Assembly (NCBI GenBank): GCA_025057155.1
Contig: JANWYD010000018.1
Coordinates: 1-64,000 of the forward strand
From: Chloroflexaceae bacterium
GTDB lineage: Bacteria; Chloroflexota; Chloroflexia; Chloroflexales; Chloroflexaceae
DNA length: 64,000 nt
Direction of reading: 5' to 3'
This document shows positions 27,920 to 38,157 of this stretch, piece by piece (position 1 is the first letter of the stretch; the number at the start of each line of letters is the position of its first letter). The translations under genes and the position numbers were made by a program. A model generated the notes under the pieces. The model had not been told where the DNA came from. It was given only the letters and a program-made list of their open reading frames with translations, and did not search any database.

Positions 27920-28432
27920 TCACCCCTCCGCTTGCAGGGCGGCGGCAATCTCCGCGAGGATGGCGCGTTCGCGTTCATTGACCCGTTCGCCGTCCAGGCC
28001 CATGAAACCGCCCTCGATGGCGGCGTTAGCCACCTGATTGCCGAGGTCCATCAGCCATGCGCGCACCTCGGCGGTGATGTCGGGGGGCGCTTTGCGCGCC
28101 AGGAGGGCGGCGGCGTCGCGGCAAACGGCTACAGCGCGGGCCGGGTCGCGCCCGAGGGCGAAGATGTCAAGCTGTTCCACGGCGGGATCGTCGGCGCTCT
28201 TGCCGGTATAGGCGTAAAAACGGTCGCGGAGGGTGAGCAGCATGGCAGCGATGAGGGGATTGGAGCGGCGCGTTTTGGCGGCGTCTTCAAAGGCGCGCAC
28301 GGCGGCAAGCACCTCCTGTGAGATCCCGATCGGCCCGCTGGGGCTCGCGCCGATCACCGCGGCGATTACGGCGATGGGCGCGCCGATCAGGGTCGCCCAT
28401 TCCTCATCGGTGTACTCGTGGCGTTCGGACAT
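27920..28432 (-). CDS. Hypothetical helical protein
   Basis: 170 residues, mostly helical, unrecognised. The N-terminus MSERHEYTDEEWATLIGAPI runs into an Ala/Ile-rich helix (VIAAVIGASPSG); a repeated RAFEDAA/CRDAAALLARKA pattern suggests a helical bundle. No signal peptide. The ATG has a strong Shine-Dalgarno (AAGGAG, seven bases upstream). It starts 12 bases downstream of the phosphotransferase stop, so the two are probably co-transcribed and may be functionally linked. Confidence 0.75.
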   Translation of the reverse strand: MSERHEYTDEEWATLIGAPIAVIAAVIGASPSGPIGISQEVLAAVRAFEDAAKTRRSNPLIAAMLLTLRDRFYAYTGKSADDPAVEQLDIFALGRDPARAVAVCRDAAALLARKAPPDITAEVRAWLMDLGNQVANAAIEGGFMGLDGERVNERERAILAEIAAALQAEG

Positions 28433-28444
28433 GCCCCGCTCCTT

Positions 28445-29476
28445 CTAGCGCAATGATAACGTAACCGTGTTCTCCTCTTCGCTTGCCTCGACGTTGAGGA
28501 CATCGGGGTGCTCCTGGAGCCACCGGGAAAGCCGGCGACCCTGGTGCAGCACTTCGAGATGATAATCGGGTTCCGCGTCGGAGGTGCCCAGCACGCGGCG
28601 CAGGTTGCCCTGGAGCCAGATCACCTCGACCAGTACGGGAAGGGCCTTGCGCTCGGCGTCGGTCAGCGGCGCGATAGTATGGTACCCTTCCAGGAGCAGC
28701 CTGGCCCGTTGCGGGTCGAGGGGGCCGGCGTACACGCCCCAGGGAAACCAGTCAGGCGGGGTGGCGCCGACGGTAAAATCCACCAGCGCGTCGGCCAGGT
28801 CCACGATCCGCGCGTCCACCGTTACCTGGTCAAAGTCAATCAGCGCGGCCACGGCATCGCCGCGGAAGATGACATTATCACGGTGCATGTCCCCGTGGAT
28901 CAGCACGTGTGGCAGGTCGGCGTAGGCCTCGTCGGGAAGCACGCTCCGCAGATAGGCGGCGCGGCGATCGTACCAGTTGAGCGGTTCGGCGAGCTCCCCC
29001 ATAATGTCTCGCTGCATCAGGCGCTCGATCAGGCCGAGGAGCGAGCCGGGATTATAGCGCGGCGCTTCGGGCGGCGGCAGGTGGGGAAAATCGGCCACGG
29101 TGCGATGGTAGCGGGCGAGAATGCTCCCCGTGCCGCTGATGTGCGCTGGCCGGTCGATGTTGAACTCGTCGCCGTCAATGAATGTGAAGACCTCGAAGAC
29201 GCGGCCGTCCACTTCGACGGCGTTGTCGCCATTGCGCGCGGGGATCAGGCGCGGGCTGGGAAAGCCGCGAATACGCAGCCAGTTGAGCAACCGATGCCGC
29301 AGTTCGATCTTGCCCCATCCCGTGGCCCGCTGGTTGCGGCGCACCACATAGCGCCCGCTGCTCGTTTCCACGAACGCGGTTTCGTTGACTGCCCCATGTG
29401 ATGCCGGACGCACCGAACGGACCGTTCCGAGGTCATAATGTTGTAAGGCGCGCTTAACGTCGCCAGGAGTAAGCAT
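28445..29476 (-). CDS. Homoserine kinase type II / aminoglycoside-phosphotransferase-fold kinase
   Basis: A 343-residue small-molecule kinase of the APH fold. An N-lobe with NETAFVETSSGRYVVRRNQ is followed by the catalytic Brenner motif LIHGDMHRDNVIF (Asp and Asn) and the metal-binding LIDFDQVTVD. The layout resembles ThrB-type homoserine kinase II and the YihE/SrkA group; the substrate cannot be assigned from sequence alone. The start is set at MLTPGDVKRAL (29476), preceded by GAGGAG; the frame is open upstream but without support. Confidence 0.8.
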   Translation of the reverse strand: MLTPGDVKRALQHYDLGTVRSVRPASHGAVNETAFVETSSGRYVVRRNQRATGWGKIELRHRLLNWLRIRGFPSPRLIPARNGDNAVEVDGRVFEVFTFIDGDEFNIDRPAHISGTGSILARYHRTVADFPHLPPPEAPRYNPGSLLGLIERLMQRDIMGELAEPLNWYDRRAAYLRSVLPDEAYADLPHVLIHGDMHRDNVIFRGDAVAALIDFDQVTVDARIVDLADALVDFTVGATPPDWFPWGVYAGPLDPQRARLLLEGYHTIAPLTDAERKALPVLVEVIWLQGNLRRVLGTSDAEPDYHLEVLHQGRRLSRWLQEHPDVLNVEASEEENTVTLSLR

Positions 29477-29690
29477 GGGTCTCCTCGTCTGCCTCTCATG
29501 CTCCGGGGAAGTTGAGAGGGGCGGCGCGGGCGACTCTGCCGCGCGCTCGCACAGGTGAGAGGTGCAGCATACGCCGTTATTATATCGGCACGAGGTACAG
29601 TGAAGCAGGAGCGGCCCTGGGAGGCGTGGAGGTGTAGGACGACCAGGTTGCCCGGGCGTGATCGGAAGGATCGCGCCGGCAGCTTTTGAG

Positions 29691-29836
29691 TAGTCGGTAA
29701 ACAAAGTCTTTCGCTACCTCCCCGCCCCCTCCCCAACCCTCCCCCGCCGGGGGAGGGAGGCCGGCGCCTCCCCCCAACGAGGGTGAGGCTGGGAGGGGGA
29801 GCGGGAAGGCCACGAAACCTGCTTTACAGACTACTG
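29691..29836. repeat. MITE-like element, degenerate copy
   Basis: Ends read TAGTCGGTAAACAAAGTCTTTCGCTACC and TTTACAGACTACTGA, matching in mutated form the terminal repeats of the copies at 5089 and 44436. The interior CCCCGCCCCCTCCCC...GGGGGAG core is conserved. It lies in the divergent 29477-29987 gap, which otherwise holds only one GGGGAAACCTGGTTTCCCC palindrome. Confidence 0.7.
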
Positions 29837-29987
29837 AGGGCCGGGGAATGGGGAAACCTGGTTTCCCCCTAACTCCTGGCCAGCCCGGAGCATGGGCGCA
29901 GCCGCGGGGGCGTCGGGCGCTTGCGCCGGAAGGCGCTCTGTGGCACAATCGTTCGCGCGAGGGCTAGAACGGGCGGAGGAGGCGGCG

Positions 29988-31991
29988 ATGGCCCATGTCC
30001 ATCAAACCATACGCCTCGATCAAAGCGAACTGGCCGCCGGCGCGGTGCTGGGGGCGCGCTTTCGCCTGGAGGCGCAGATCGGCCAGGGCGGCCAGGCATT
30101 GGTCTTTCAGGCCGTCGATCTACGCCGCGGCGGCGCGCCGGTGGCAGTGAAGATCGCTCGCCAGGATCTGGGGGCCGATGCCCGGCGCGAGGCCGAGGAG
30201 GTGCTGCGCCGGGAGGCCGGGTTGCTGCGGCGGCTGCGGCATCCCGCGCTGCCGCGCCTGTACGGCCTGGAGCGCGGGCCGCAGCGCGTCTGGCTTGCCC
30301 GCGAGCTGGTTCCCGGCCAGCCGCTCAACGTTCTGGCCCGCCAGGGGCCCTGGCCCTGGCGCCAGGTGCAGCTCTGGGCGGCCCATCTGTGCGATCTGCT
30401 CACCTTTCTCCACACCTGCGAGCCGCCGGTGGTGGTCGGCGACCTCAAGCCGGCCAATCTGGTGTGGCGTCCCGATGGCAGTCTGGCGTTGATTGACCTG
30501 GGGGCGGCGCACACCCTCACCCGACGCCCGCCGCGGGCGTCGCGCCCGCGCCATGGCACGCCCGGCTACGCGCCTCCCGAACAACTCGGCGGTCGCAGTT
30601 TCGACGAGCGCGCCGATGTCTTTGCCCTTGCCGTCACCTGTTATGAATTGCTCACCGGCCACGATCCAGCCGCGGCCCCGCTGCAATTCAACTTTGAGGA
30701 TCTCGAACGGGTCGCGCCGCTCCTCGCCGACGGGCTGCGCTCGGCCCTGGCCTTCGATCTGGCCGAACGCTGCCCCACCGCGGCCGTCCTACGCTCACGG
30801 CTGGGCACCCCTGCGCCTCCACGACGCCTCTTTCTCGGAGGGGGATCGGAACTCAGCGACCGGCGCGATCTGGAGATGGCATTGCAGCGCGCCCCCCAGG
30901 CCCTTGCCGGGGCAGTGGCGGACGGCAGTCTGGAGCGCTGGCTCGCGGCCCATCCCGATGATGGCCTGGGCGCGCTGCGCTATCGCCTGCGCCTGGCGCG
31001 GCTCGCGGCTCCGCCGCACACCGATCCGCTCGACCTGCTGCTCGCGGCGCTGGCCCCGCCTGAAGGCAGCGGGTTGCTTCAGGTCACCCCGACACATCTG
31101 GACCTGGGGGCCATCCCCCTGCGCTCCTGGCGCGTCTGGAGCCAGCCGCGGGTGCTGACGTTAACCAATGCCGCGCTGACGCCGCTGTCCTGGGAGCTGG
31201 AGTGCCCGGCTCAACCGGATGCCGACGTGCGGGTGCTCGTCGCCGGCAAAGCGCAGCGCCGGACCGCCGGGGTGCTTGCCGCAGGGGAGCAGACGCGCCT
31301 GGAAATTGTGGCTATGGGCAAGACAGGCGCACGTTCCAGCGCGCTGCGCCTCCGCTGCGGCAAGCATTACTGGAGTATTCCGTGGGAAGCTCAGGTTCGA
31401 CCGGGGGTGCCGCTGGCCGGCCGTCACGTGGAGCGGCTGGAGGATCTCGACCTCCGTCATCCTGACCTTGCGCCAGCGCTAGAGGCGCTGCTGGAGCAGG
31501 GCGTGCTCACACGCTGGCTGGGGGCCATCCAGCGGCGCGATCTGGCCCGCGAGATCGGAAGCGCCCTTCCGCACACGCTGGACGCGCTCCAGCGACGCCT
31601 GCTGGTGGGGCGCATCCTGCACACCCTTGCACCCGATCGCTTCCCTATGCTGCAGATACGCGGTCTGAATGAGACCGCGGCGCGTCCGCTCATCGCTGGC
31701 GAGCCGACCTATGCCCTGATCGAGATTGACAACCTGGCCGCGCCTGAGGTGCCTCTCGTTTGCCGGAGCCATACTTCCTGGGTTGAAGTGGCCGCCGCGC
31801 CCGCCACCCTCGAAGCCTGGTCCACCAGCCGCATCGCGCTGCGGCTGCTGCCCCCGGCTGACCTGCACGGCCCGCAGGAAGTCGCCCTGCGCCTGGCGGC
31901 CGGGGCGCTTCCCCTGACGATAACCATTCCGGTGCGGATCAACCCCGCGCGCTGGTGGCAGCGTCTCCGGCGGATGTTTCGAGTCTCCTGA
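29988..31991 (+). CDS. Serine/threonine protein kinase with divergent catalytic motifs
   Basis: 667 residues. Kinase domain at residues 20-280: glycine loop GQGGQALVFQAV, VAVK with the ATP-binding Lys, a catalytic loop VVGDLKPANLVW in which the usual His-Arg before the Asp are Val-Gly, a DLG in place of DFG (ALIDLGAAHTL), and GTPGYAPPEQ. The remaining 390 residues have no transmembrane helix and look like two beta-rich modules (LDLGAIPLRSWRVWSQPRVLTLTN and the second PTYALIEIDNL...VPLVCRSH) of the sort seen in other bacterial kinases with Ig-like domains. The start is set at ATG 29988 after GGAGGAGG. Confidence 0.85.
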   Translation: MAHVHQTIRLDQSELAAGAVLGARFRLEAQIGQGGQALVFQAVDLRRGGAPVAVKIARQDLGADARREAEEVLRREAGLLRRLRHPALPRLYGLERGPQRVWLARELVPGQPLNVLARQGPWPWRQVQLWAAHLCDLLTFLHTCEPPVVVGDLKPANLVWRPDGSLALIDLGAAHTLTRRPPRASRPRHGTPGYAPPEQLGGRSFDERADVFALAVTCYELLTGHDPAAAPLQFNFEDLERVAPLLADGLRSALAFDLAERCPTAAVLRSRLGTPAPPRRLFLGGGSELSDRRDLEMALQRAPQALAGAVADGSLERWLAAHPDDGLGALRYRLRLARLAAPPHTDPLDLLLAALAPPEGSGLLQVTPTHLDLGAIPLRSWRVWSQPRVLTLTNAALTPLSWELECPAQPDADVRVLVAGKAQRRTAGVLAAGEQTRLEIVAMGKTGARSSALRLRCGKHYWSIPWEAQVRPGVPLAGRHVERLEDLDLRHPDLAPALEALLEQGVLTRWLGAIQRRDLAREIGSALPHTLDALQRRLLVGRILHTLAPDRFPMLQIRGLNETAARPLIAGEPTYALIEIDNLAAPEVPLVCRSHTSWVEVAAAPATLEAWSTSRIALRLLPPADLHGPQEVALRLAAGALPLTITIPVRINPARWWQRLRRMFRVS

Positions 31992-31997
31992 GAATAC

Positions 31998-32089
31998 ACG
32001 GAAGGGGAAGGGGAAACCTGGTTTCCCCTTCCCCCTCCGATCCTTCCCCCTGGGCAGGGGTGTGGGGAAACCCGGTTTCCCCGCCTTTC
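31998..32089. repeat. Two GGGGAAACC-GGTTTCCCC palindromes
   Basis: GGGGAAACCTGGTTTCCCC (32012-32030) and GGGGAAACCCGGTTTCCCC (32071-32089) lie between convergent genes. They belong to the most abundant dispersed palindrome family in this window. Confidence 0.75.
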
Positions 32090-32091
32090 CA

Positions 32092-32508
32092 TCAGTTCAC
32101 CCGGTAGACGCTGCTCACCAGGTTAAGGAAGTGCTGCTCAATCTCTGTCGTGAGAGCCAGTTCTTCAGGGGTAAGGGGCAGCCTGCGAACCTCCTCGAAG
32201 AACCAGCGCACCATCGCTGACTGGTGCTGGTACGTCACCCCGTGGCGTGGCAGCACGCCATGGGCCCAGGTGATCTCCTTGTCGGCGATCGTAGGCTCCT
32301 CAAACAGCAGCACCGAGCGCACCAGTTCGCTCAACCGCTCCACCGAGACCGCCGCCAGTCGCTCTGAAGGGCTGTAGTTCTCCTCCAGACGCAGCATGCG
32401 CGACAGTTCAGGATAAGCGCGCAGCAGGCGTCCCGCGACATTCTGGCAGATCTGTTTCTGTTGCGCCGTAAGTTGATTGACCAGCCGGGTGGCGGCGAGG
32501 GTGTTCAT
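32092..32508 (-). CDS. Hypothetical helical protein, possible sensor-like bundle
   Basis: 138 residues, almost entirely helical and soluble. Unrecognised; segments such as TWAHGVLPRHGVTYQHQSAMVRWFF, read as a conserved-looking His/Trp-rich helix, and RLLRAYPELSRMLR are compatible with a four-helix or globin-like sensor fold, but this is a guess. Start at the ATG at 32508, with GGGGAAGG just upstream; an open frame further upstream is not supported. Confidence 0.65.
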   Translation of the reverse strand: MNTLAATRLVNQLTAQQKQICQNVAGRLLRAYPELSRMLRLEENYSPSERLAAVSVERLSELVRSVLLFEEPTIADKEITWAHGVLPRHGVTYQHQSAMVRWFFEEVRRLPLTPEELALTTEIEQHFLNLVSSVYRVN

Positions 32509-32679
32509 GGGCCTTCCCCTTTCACGTGGCGCCTGCGACCTGCCCAGAGTATAGCATCCCCTTATTACATTTGTTTGTTGCATATCTTTGAAATATGGTG
32601 TGCAGAAGTTGGGCATTGGATGCTGAGGGAGGACGCGGCCTCTTCGCACGCTGTGTACAACCCGGAGAGTTGCGCTGCA

Positions 32680-34023
32680 TCAGCGTCCCGCCAGGGGCAG
32701 GAAGCGTCGCTCGACGGGAAGGCCAGCCAGTTCGCGCAGGGCGAAGTAGGCCCCGCGGCGAAAGGCCGGCTCGCCGCGGGGGTCATAGCAGGCGCCGCCC
32801 GGGCAGCGCGGGTCCTCGACGAAGGGGATGCGCACAATGCCCCAGTGTTGCGCGTTTGGGCCGCTGAGCGGCGGAAAGTCCTCGTACTTGAACCAGAACA
32901 CCACCGCGACATCGCCGCGAGCGGCCATCTGGCGATAGACGGCGCGGAGAAAGGCGGCCTGCCCGGCGCTGTTCTGCTGCTGATACGCGGCGTTGTAGCC
33001 GATCTCGGTGATCCAGAGGGGGATCTCGGCGGCTGCGGGGCTGGTGGCCTGGAGGACCTGGCGCAGCCGCAGCCGCAGCAGTTCCAGGCGTTGTTCAATA
33101 CGCCCGACTTCTTCTTCCACCGGTGCGGCGAGCCGGATCTCGGCAGGGTAGGGATGGTAGCCGAGGGCGTCGGCGGGATAGGCTCCGTAAGTGCTGAAGT
33201 AACTGCTGAACGGCTCGGAGGTGTACAGTTCCGCCAGGTAGTCGCGGTCGTTCATCAGGCGGCGCCCGCTCGGCAGAAGAACATCGCTCCCCCTGGGATG
33301 CAGGCCGCCAATCACCAGGGTGATCCCTGCGCGCCAGGCAGGATCGTTGGAGCGGTGATCGCACTCGTTGCGCTTGAAGCAGCGGTACAGCTTGGTGTGC
33401 AGCCGACCGGTCACGACCGGGTCGATCCCCTCGCCTCCGGCGAAGCCCTGTTCGGCCGGCAGACGATTCTGCTCGTTGAGGATCTCGTAGGCCGCGATGC
33501 GCCCCTGATAGCGGTTCATAATCTGTAGCGCCCGGTCCAGCCACAGGCGCATGTAGGGGTTCACGCCTCCGCCATAGACCGGGTCGGTGTCGGTCTTGGC
33601 AATCAGCCCGTAGGCGCGATCGCGCGGGTCAATATCCACCAGGCCAAAGCCAAGCAAGCCCATCACTGCCAGGCCGTGGCGCGGGGCCACCTCGTTGATG
33701 AAGTAGTCGTAGCGGGCGATCTGCTCGACAAACGTGCCTGCGCCCTGGTCGCGCACCAGAAACTCCACGCGCACCCGGCGCACCCCCGCCTCAGCCAGGA
33801 TCTGTCCCATGCGCTCCTGAGCGATGTAGTTGGGCTGGTTGGGGTAGGCGGGATGGGTGCCAAACTCGTACCACGGATCGCGGGCCACCATGCCGATCAT
33901 CTCACGCGGCACGGCGGTGGTGACGGGCGGTTGCGCTCCCGCAGACGGCAACGCGACAAACGTCGGCGTCGCCAGGAAGAGCAGCGCGGCGCTCATGATC
34001 GCCAGGATGCGTCGGAAGGTCAT
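32680..34023 (-). CDS. Secreted clan GH-A type glycosidase
   Basis: 447 residues with a signal peptide (residues 1-30, AGA cleavage region). A TIM-barrel is suggested by GVRRVRVEFLVRD, the acid/base Glu in AYEILNEQNRLP (Asn-Glu pair) and the likely nucleophile Glu in PLWITEIGYNAAY, in the order expected for clan GH-A enzymes such as GH5 or GH39. An internal CFKRNECDH pair of Cys may form a disulfide. Substrate unknown. Start at the ATG at 34023 with GGGAG seven bases before it. Confidence 0.75.
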   Translation of the reverse strand: MTFRRILAIMSAALLFLATPTFVALPSAGAQPPVTTAVPREMIGMVARDPWYEFGTHPAYPNQPNYIAQERMGQILAEAGVRRVRVEFLVRDQGAGTFVEQIARYDYFINEVAPRHGLAVMGLLGFGLVDIDPRDRAYGLIAKTDTDPVYGGGVNPYMRLWLDRALQIMNRYQGRIAAYEILNEQNRLPAEQGFAGGEGIDPVVTGRLHTKLYRCFKRNECDHRSNDPAWRAGITLVIGGLHPRGSDVLLPSGRRLMNDRDYLAELYTSEPFSSYFSTYGAYPADALGYHPYPAEIRLAAPVEEEVGRIEQRLELLRLRLRQVLQATSPAAAEIPLWITEIGYNAAYQQQNSAGQAAFLRAVYRQMAARGDVAVVFWFKYEDFPPLSGPNAQHWGIVRIPFVEDPRCPGGACYDPRGEPAFRRGAYFALRELAGLPVERRFLPLAGR

Positions 34024-34255
34024 GCAGATGCTCCCATCAGACACGGTTCCTCTGATTAAACGTCCGGCGGACGGGTGTCTGACGTGCTCCTGGCCGGTTG
34101 AAGAAATGGGGAAACCGGGTTTGCCTACGCCCCCGTCCCGGGGCGGGGTCGGAAGGGCGCATTCCTCCCGGGAAACAGCCCTCGCTTGCGCGTCGCAGCG
34201 GCAGATGCTAGGATGCGCACCGCCGCATCGGTTTATAAGCACAAGGAGAGCAGCT

Positions 34256-34522
34256 ATGAGCGATCTGAAGGCCCGGTTCGAGCAGGCGGCGCAGGAGGTG
34301 CAGCAGCTTCCCCGGCGCCCTGACAACGACGCCCTGCTCAAACTCTACGGGTTGTACAAGCAGGCCACCAGCGGCGACGTAACCGGGACGCGTCCAGGCA
34401 TTCTGGATATGCAGGGCCGTCTAAAGTACGATGCCTGGGCCAAACTGAAGGGTCTGAGCGCGGAGCAGGCCATGCAGGATTACATCGCCCTGGTGGAACA
34501 CCTGAAGGCGACGATCAAGTAG
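34256..34522 (+). CDS. Acyl-CoA-binding protein (ACBP)
   Basis: 88 residues matching the ACBP family throughout: an N-terminal helix (ARFEQAAQEV), LLKLYGLYKQATSGD carrying the YKQAT signature, then GILDMQGRLKYDAWAKLKGLS with the Lys and Tyr that contact the CoA 3'-phosphate, and a final helix DYIALVEHL. It binds medium- and long-chain acyl-CoA esters in the cytoplasm. The ATG has AAGGAG nine bases upstream. ACBP is common in eukaryotes but patchy in bacteria. It is not visibly in an operon. Confidence 0.93.
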   Translation: MSDLKARFEQAAQEVQQLPRRPDNDALLKLYGLYKQATSGDVTGTRPGILDMQGRLKYDAWAKLKGLSAEQAMQDYIALVEHLKATIK

Positions 34523-34616
34523 CGCGCCCCGCGGCGCCGGACGGGAGGGAACAGGAGGGCTTTGCCCTCCTTAAAATTGTTTATGGCGCGCAGCGCAGGA
34601 GTGTTAGACTTATGGT

Positions 34617-35915
34617 ATGCTACCAGATATGCCAGAATTGATCGCCACTCCCGACGGTCTGCGCATCCTGGTAGAGGAACTGCCACACGCCTACTCGGTG
34701 TCGGTAGGCTGTTTCGTAGCCGCAGGCGCGCGCCACGAGCCCGATCCGCAGGGCGGCGTGGCGCACTTTATCGAGCACATGCTCTTCAAGGGCACTGAAC
34801 GTTACCCCTCGGCGCGCCATATCTCGCATGCGGTCGAGGGGGTAGGCGGCGTGCTGAATGCCTCCACGGCCTACGAATCTACGGTTTACTACGCCAAGGT
34901 CGCCACCCCGCACGTGGATCGGGCGCTGGATGTGCTCAGCGAGATGATCCGCCGCCCGCTCTTCGATCTGCAAGAACTGGAGAAGGAGCGCCGAGTGATC
35001 ATCGAGGAGATCCGCGGTCTCCAGGATACGCCCGGCGACTGGGTGCACGAGTTGCTGCAGCAGGCCATGTGGGCCGGCAGCCCGCTGGGGCGCGATATCG
35101 CCGGCAACGTCGAGACGGTCAGCGCCCTCGGGCGCGAGGATCTGGCCGCGTTCTGGCAGCGCCACTACCACCGCGCCAACCTGGTCGTCTCGGTGGCGGG
35201 CAAGATCAGCGCAGCGGAAGCGTATGATGCCGTGCGCGCGGCCTTCGACGGGTTGCCTGCCGGCGCGCCGACGCCCCCGCAGCCCCGCCCCGCGCCCCGA
35301 CCCGGCCCTCGCCTGACCCTGCTCAGCCGGGATATCGAGCAGGGCAACTTCTGCCTCGGCCTGCCCGGTCTCCCCTACGGCGATCCTGATCGGCGCCCGT
35401 TGCAGGTGCTCGACTCGATCCTCGGCGGGGGGATGGCTTCGCGCCTGTTCCAGATGCTCCGCGAGGAGCACGGTCTCGCCTACAGCGTCGGCTCCTACCA
35501 CAACGAACTCTCCGATGCCGGGATGTGGGTGATCTACGGCAGCGTCGAACCCGAAGCCCTGCGCGACGCGGTGGCTCTCTGCCTGGAGATCCTCCGCGAT
35601 CTGGCGCGCAACGGCGTGACCGCCGATGAACTGGAGATGGTCAAAGAACAGGTCAAGGGAGGCTTGTTGCTCTCGCTCGAGGATACCTGGTCGGTCGCCT
35701 CGCGCAATGGGGCCCACCTGCTGCGCTATGGCCATATTGCGCCGGTCGAACAGGTGATCGCCGAAGTCGAGGCAGTGACCGCTGCCGACGTGCAGCGGGT
35801 GGCCCGGCGCCTGCTGCGCAACGAGGCGCTGCACCTGGCGGTCATCGGCCCCTACGACCGCGAGGATCACGAGGAGTTGCAGACCTTGATCGCCACCGGC
35901 CTGGTGCGCCTGTAG
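34617..35915 (+). CDS. M16 family peptidase (mitochondrial-processing-peptidase-like)
   Basis: A 432-residue zinc peptidase, M16B type. The inverted zinc site is in HFIEHMLFKGTERYP (residues about 57-61), the third ligand Glu in RRVIIEEIRGLQDTP; the C-terminal half carries GGGMASRLFQMLREEHGLAYSV, split here as GGGMASRLFQML and EEHGLAYSV. Related bacterial genes process or degrade peptides. No signal peptide. The start at ATG 34617 has no Shine-Dalgarno; the Met at 34629 is an alternative. Confidence 0.92.
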   Translation: MLPDMPELIATPDGLRILVEELPHAYSVSVGCFVAAGARHEPDPQGGVAHFIEHMLFKGTERYPSARHISHAVEGVGGVLNASTAYESTVYYAKVATPHVDRALDVLSEMIRRPLFDLQELEKERRVIIEEIRGLQDTPGDWVHELLQQAMWAGSPLGRDIAGNVETVSALGREDLAAFWQRHYHRANLVVSVAGKISAAEAYDAVRAAFDGLPAGAPTPPQPRPAPRPGPRLTLLSRDIEQGNFCLGLPGLPYGDPDRRPLQVLDSILGGGMASRLFQMLREEHGLAYSVGSYHNELSDAGMWVIYGSVEPEALRDAVALCLEILRDLARNGVTADELEMVKEQVKGGLLLSLEDTWSVASRNGAHLLRYGHIAPVEQVIAEVEAVTAADVQRVARRLLRNEALHLAVIGPYDREDHEELQTLIATGLVRL

Positions 35916-35984
35916 ACACGCGCTGGCATTCCCCTTGCCATTTAACTCCCCGCAGATTCCAACATTCTGCTAGCACTCCCCGCC

Positions 35985-36013
35985 TTGACAAATCGCGCGC
36001 CCTTGGGTACTAT
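35985..36013 (+). promoter_or_regulatory. groESL promoter
   Basis: TTGACA (35985-35990) and TACTAT (36008-36013) are separated by 17 bases. A TATACT at 36011 is an alternative -10. A CIRCE-like half site, TAGCACTCC, lies at 35971 just upstream of the -35 box. Confidence 0.8.
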
Positions 36014-36022
36014 ACTCCGCGG

Positions 36023-36049
36023 TTAGCACTCTCACATCGCGAGTGCTAA
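36023..36049 (+). promoter_or_regulatory. CIRCE operator (HrcA site)
   Basis: TTAGCACTC-N9-GAGTGCTAA, a perfect canonical CIRCE inverted repeat, placed just after the predicted -10 box and 50 bases before groES. Implies HrcA repression relieved by heat shock. Confidence 0.97.
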
Positions 36050-36099
36050 TAGTTTGAATGTCGTATCGCACTGCTGAGTGTGTAGGAGGGATTGCAGCT

Positions 36100-36402
36100 A
36101 TGGGTGACTTCCGCATCCGGCCTCTCGGCGACCGCGTGGTGGTCAAGCCGGTGGAGCGTGAGGAGAAGACCAAGGGCGGTATCTTCCTGCCTGACACCGC
36201 CAGCAAGGAACGCCCCATGGAGGGCACGGTCCTTGCCGTTGGTGAGGGCCGTCGCGATGATAGCGGGAAGCTGATCCCGATGAACGTCAAGGTTGGCGAC
36301 AAGGTGCTCTTCGCTAAATACAGCGGCACCGAGTTCAAGATTGACGATGTCGAGTACCTCATCCTTTCGGAGAAGGACGTTCTGGGCATCATCCAGGACT
36401 GA
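36100..36402 (+). CDS. groES: Co-chaperonin GroES
   Basis: 100 residues forming the heptameric lid of GroEL. Family blocks: [16 protein letters not shown], the mobile loop [34 protein letters not shown], and [11 protein letters not shown] at the end. The ATG at 36100 is preceded by AGGAGGG; the open frame extends 14 codons upstream but includes the leader. Co-transcribed with groEL 52 bases downstream under CIRCE control. Confidence 0.98.
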   Translation: MGDFRIRPLGDRVVVKPVEREEKTKGGIFLPDTASKERPMEGTVLAVGEGRRDDSGKLIPMNVKVGDKVLFAKYSGTEFKIDDVEYLILSEKDVLGIIQD

Positions 36403-36454
36403 GCGCCGATCCGACGTTTCCACCGCTTTGTTACCGTAAGGAGAAAACCGGTCT

Positions 36455-38098
<1,644 letters not shown>

Positions 38099-38123
38099 GC
38101 GGGATTGGGAAAATCCGGTTTCG

Positions 38124-38148
38124 GGGGGCAACCTGGAAGGTTGCCCCC
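38124..38148. terminator. Hairpin between groEL and sppA
   Basis: GGGGGCAACC-TGGAA-GGTTGCCCCC, a perfect 10-bp stem 25 bases after the groEL stop. There is no U-tract; it lies between convergent genes and may act on both. Confidence 0.6.
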
Positions 38149-38157
38149 TGGATGGGA

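Noticed and set aside
34600-34617. Leaderless start for the M16 peptidase gene
   Set aside because: TAGACT lies close to the ATG, but the only -35-like hexamer is at a 22-base spacing, so there is not enough support.
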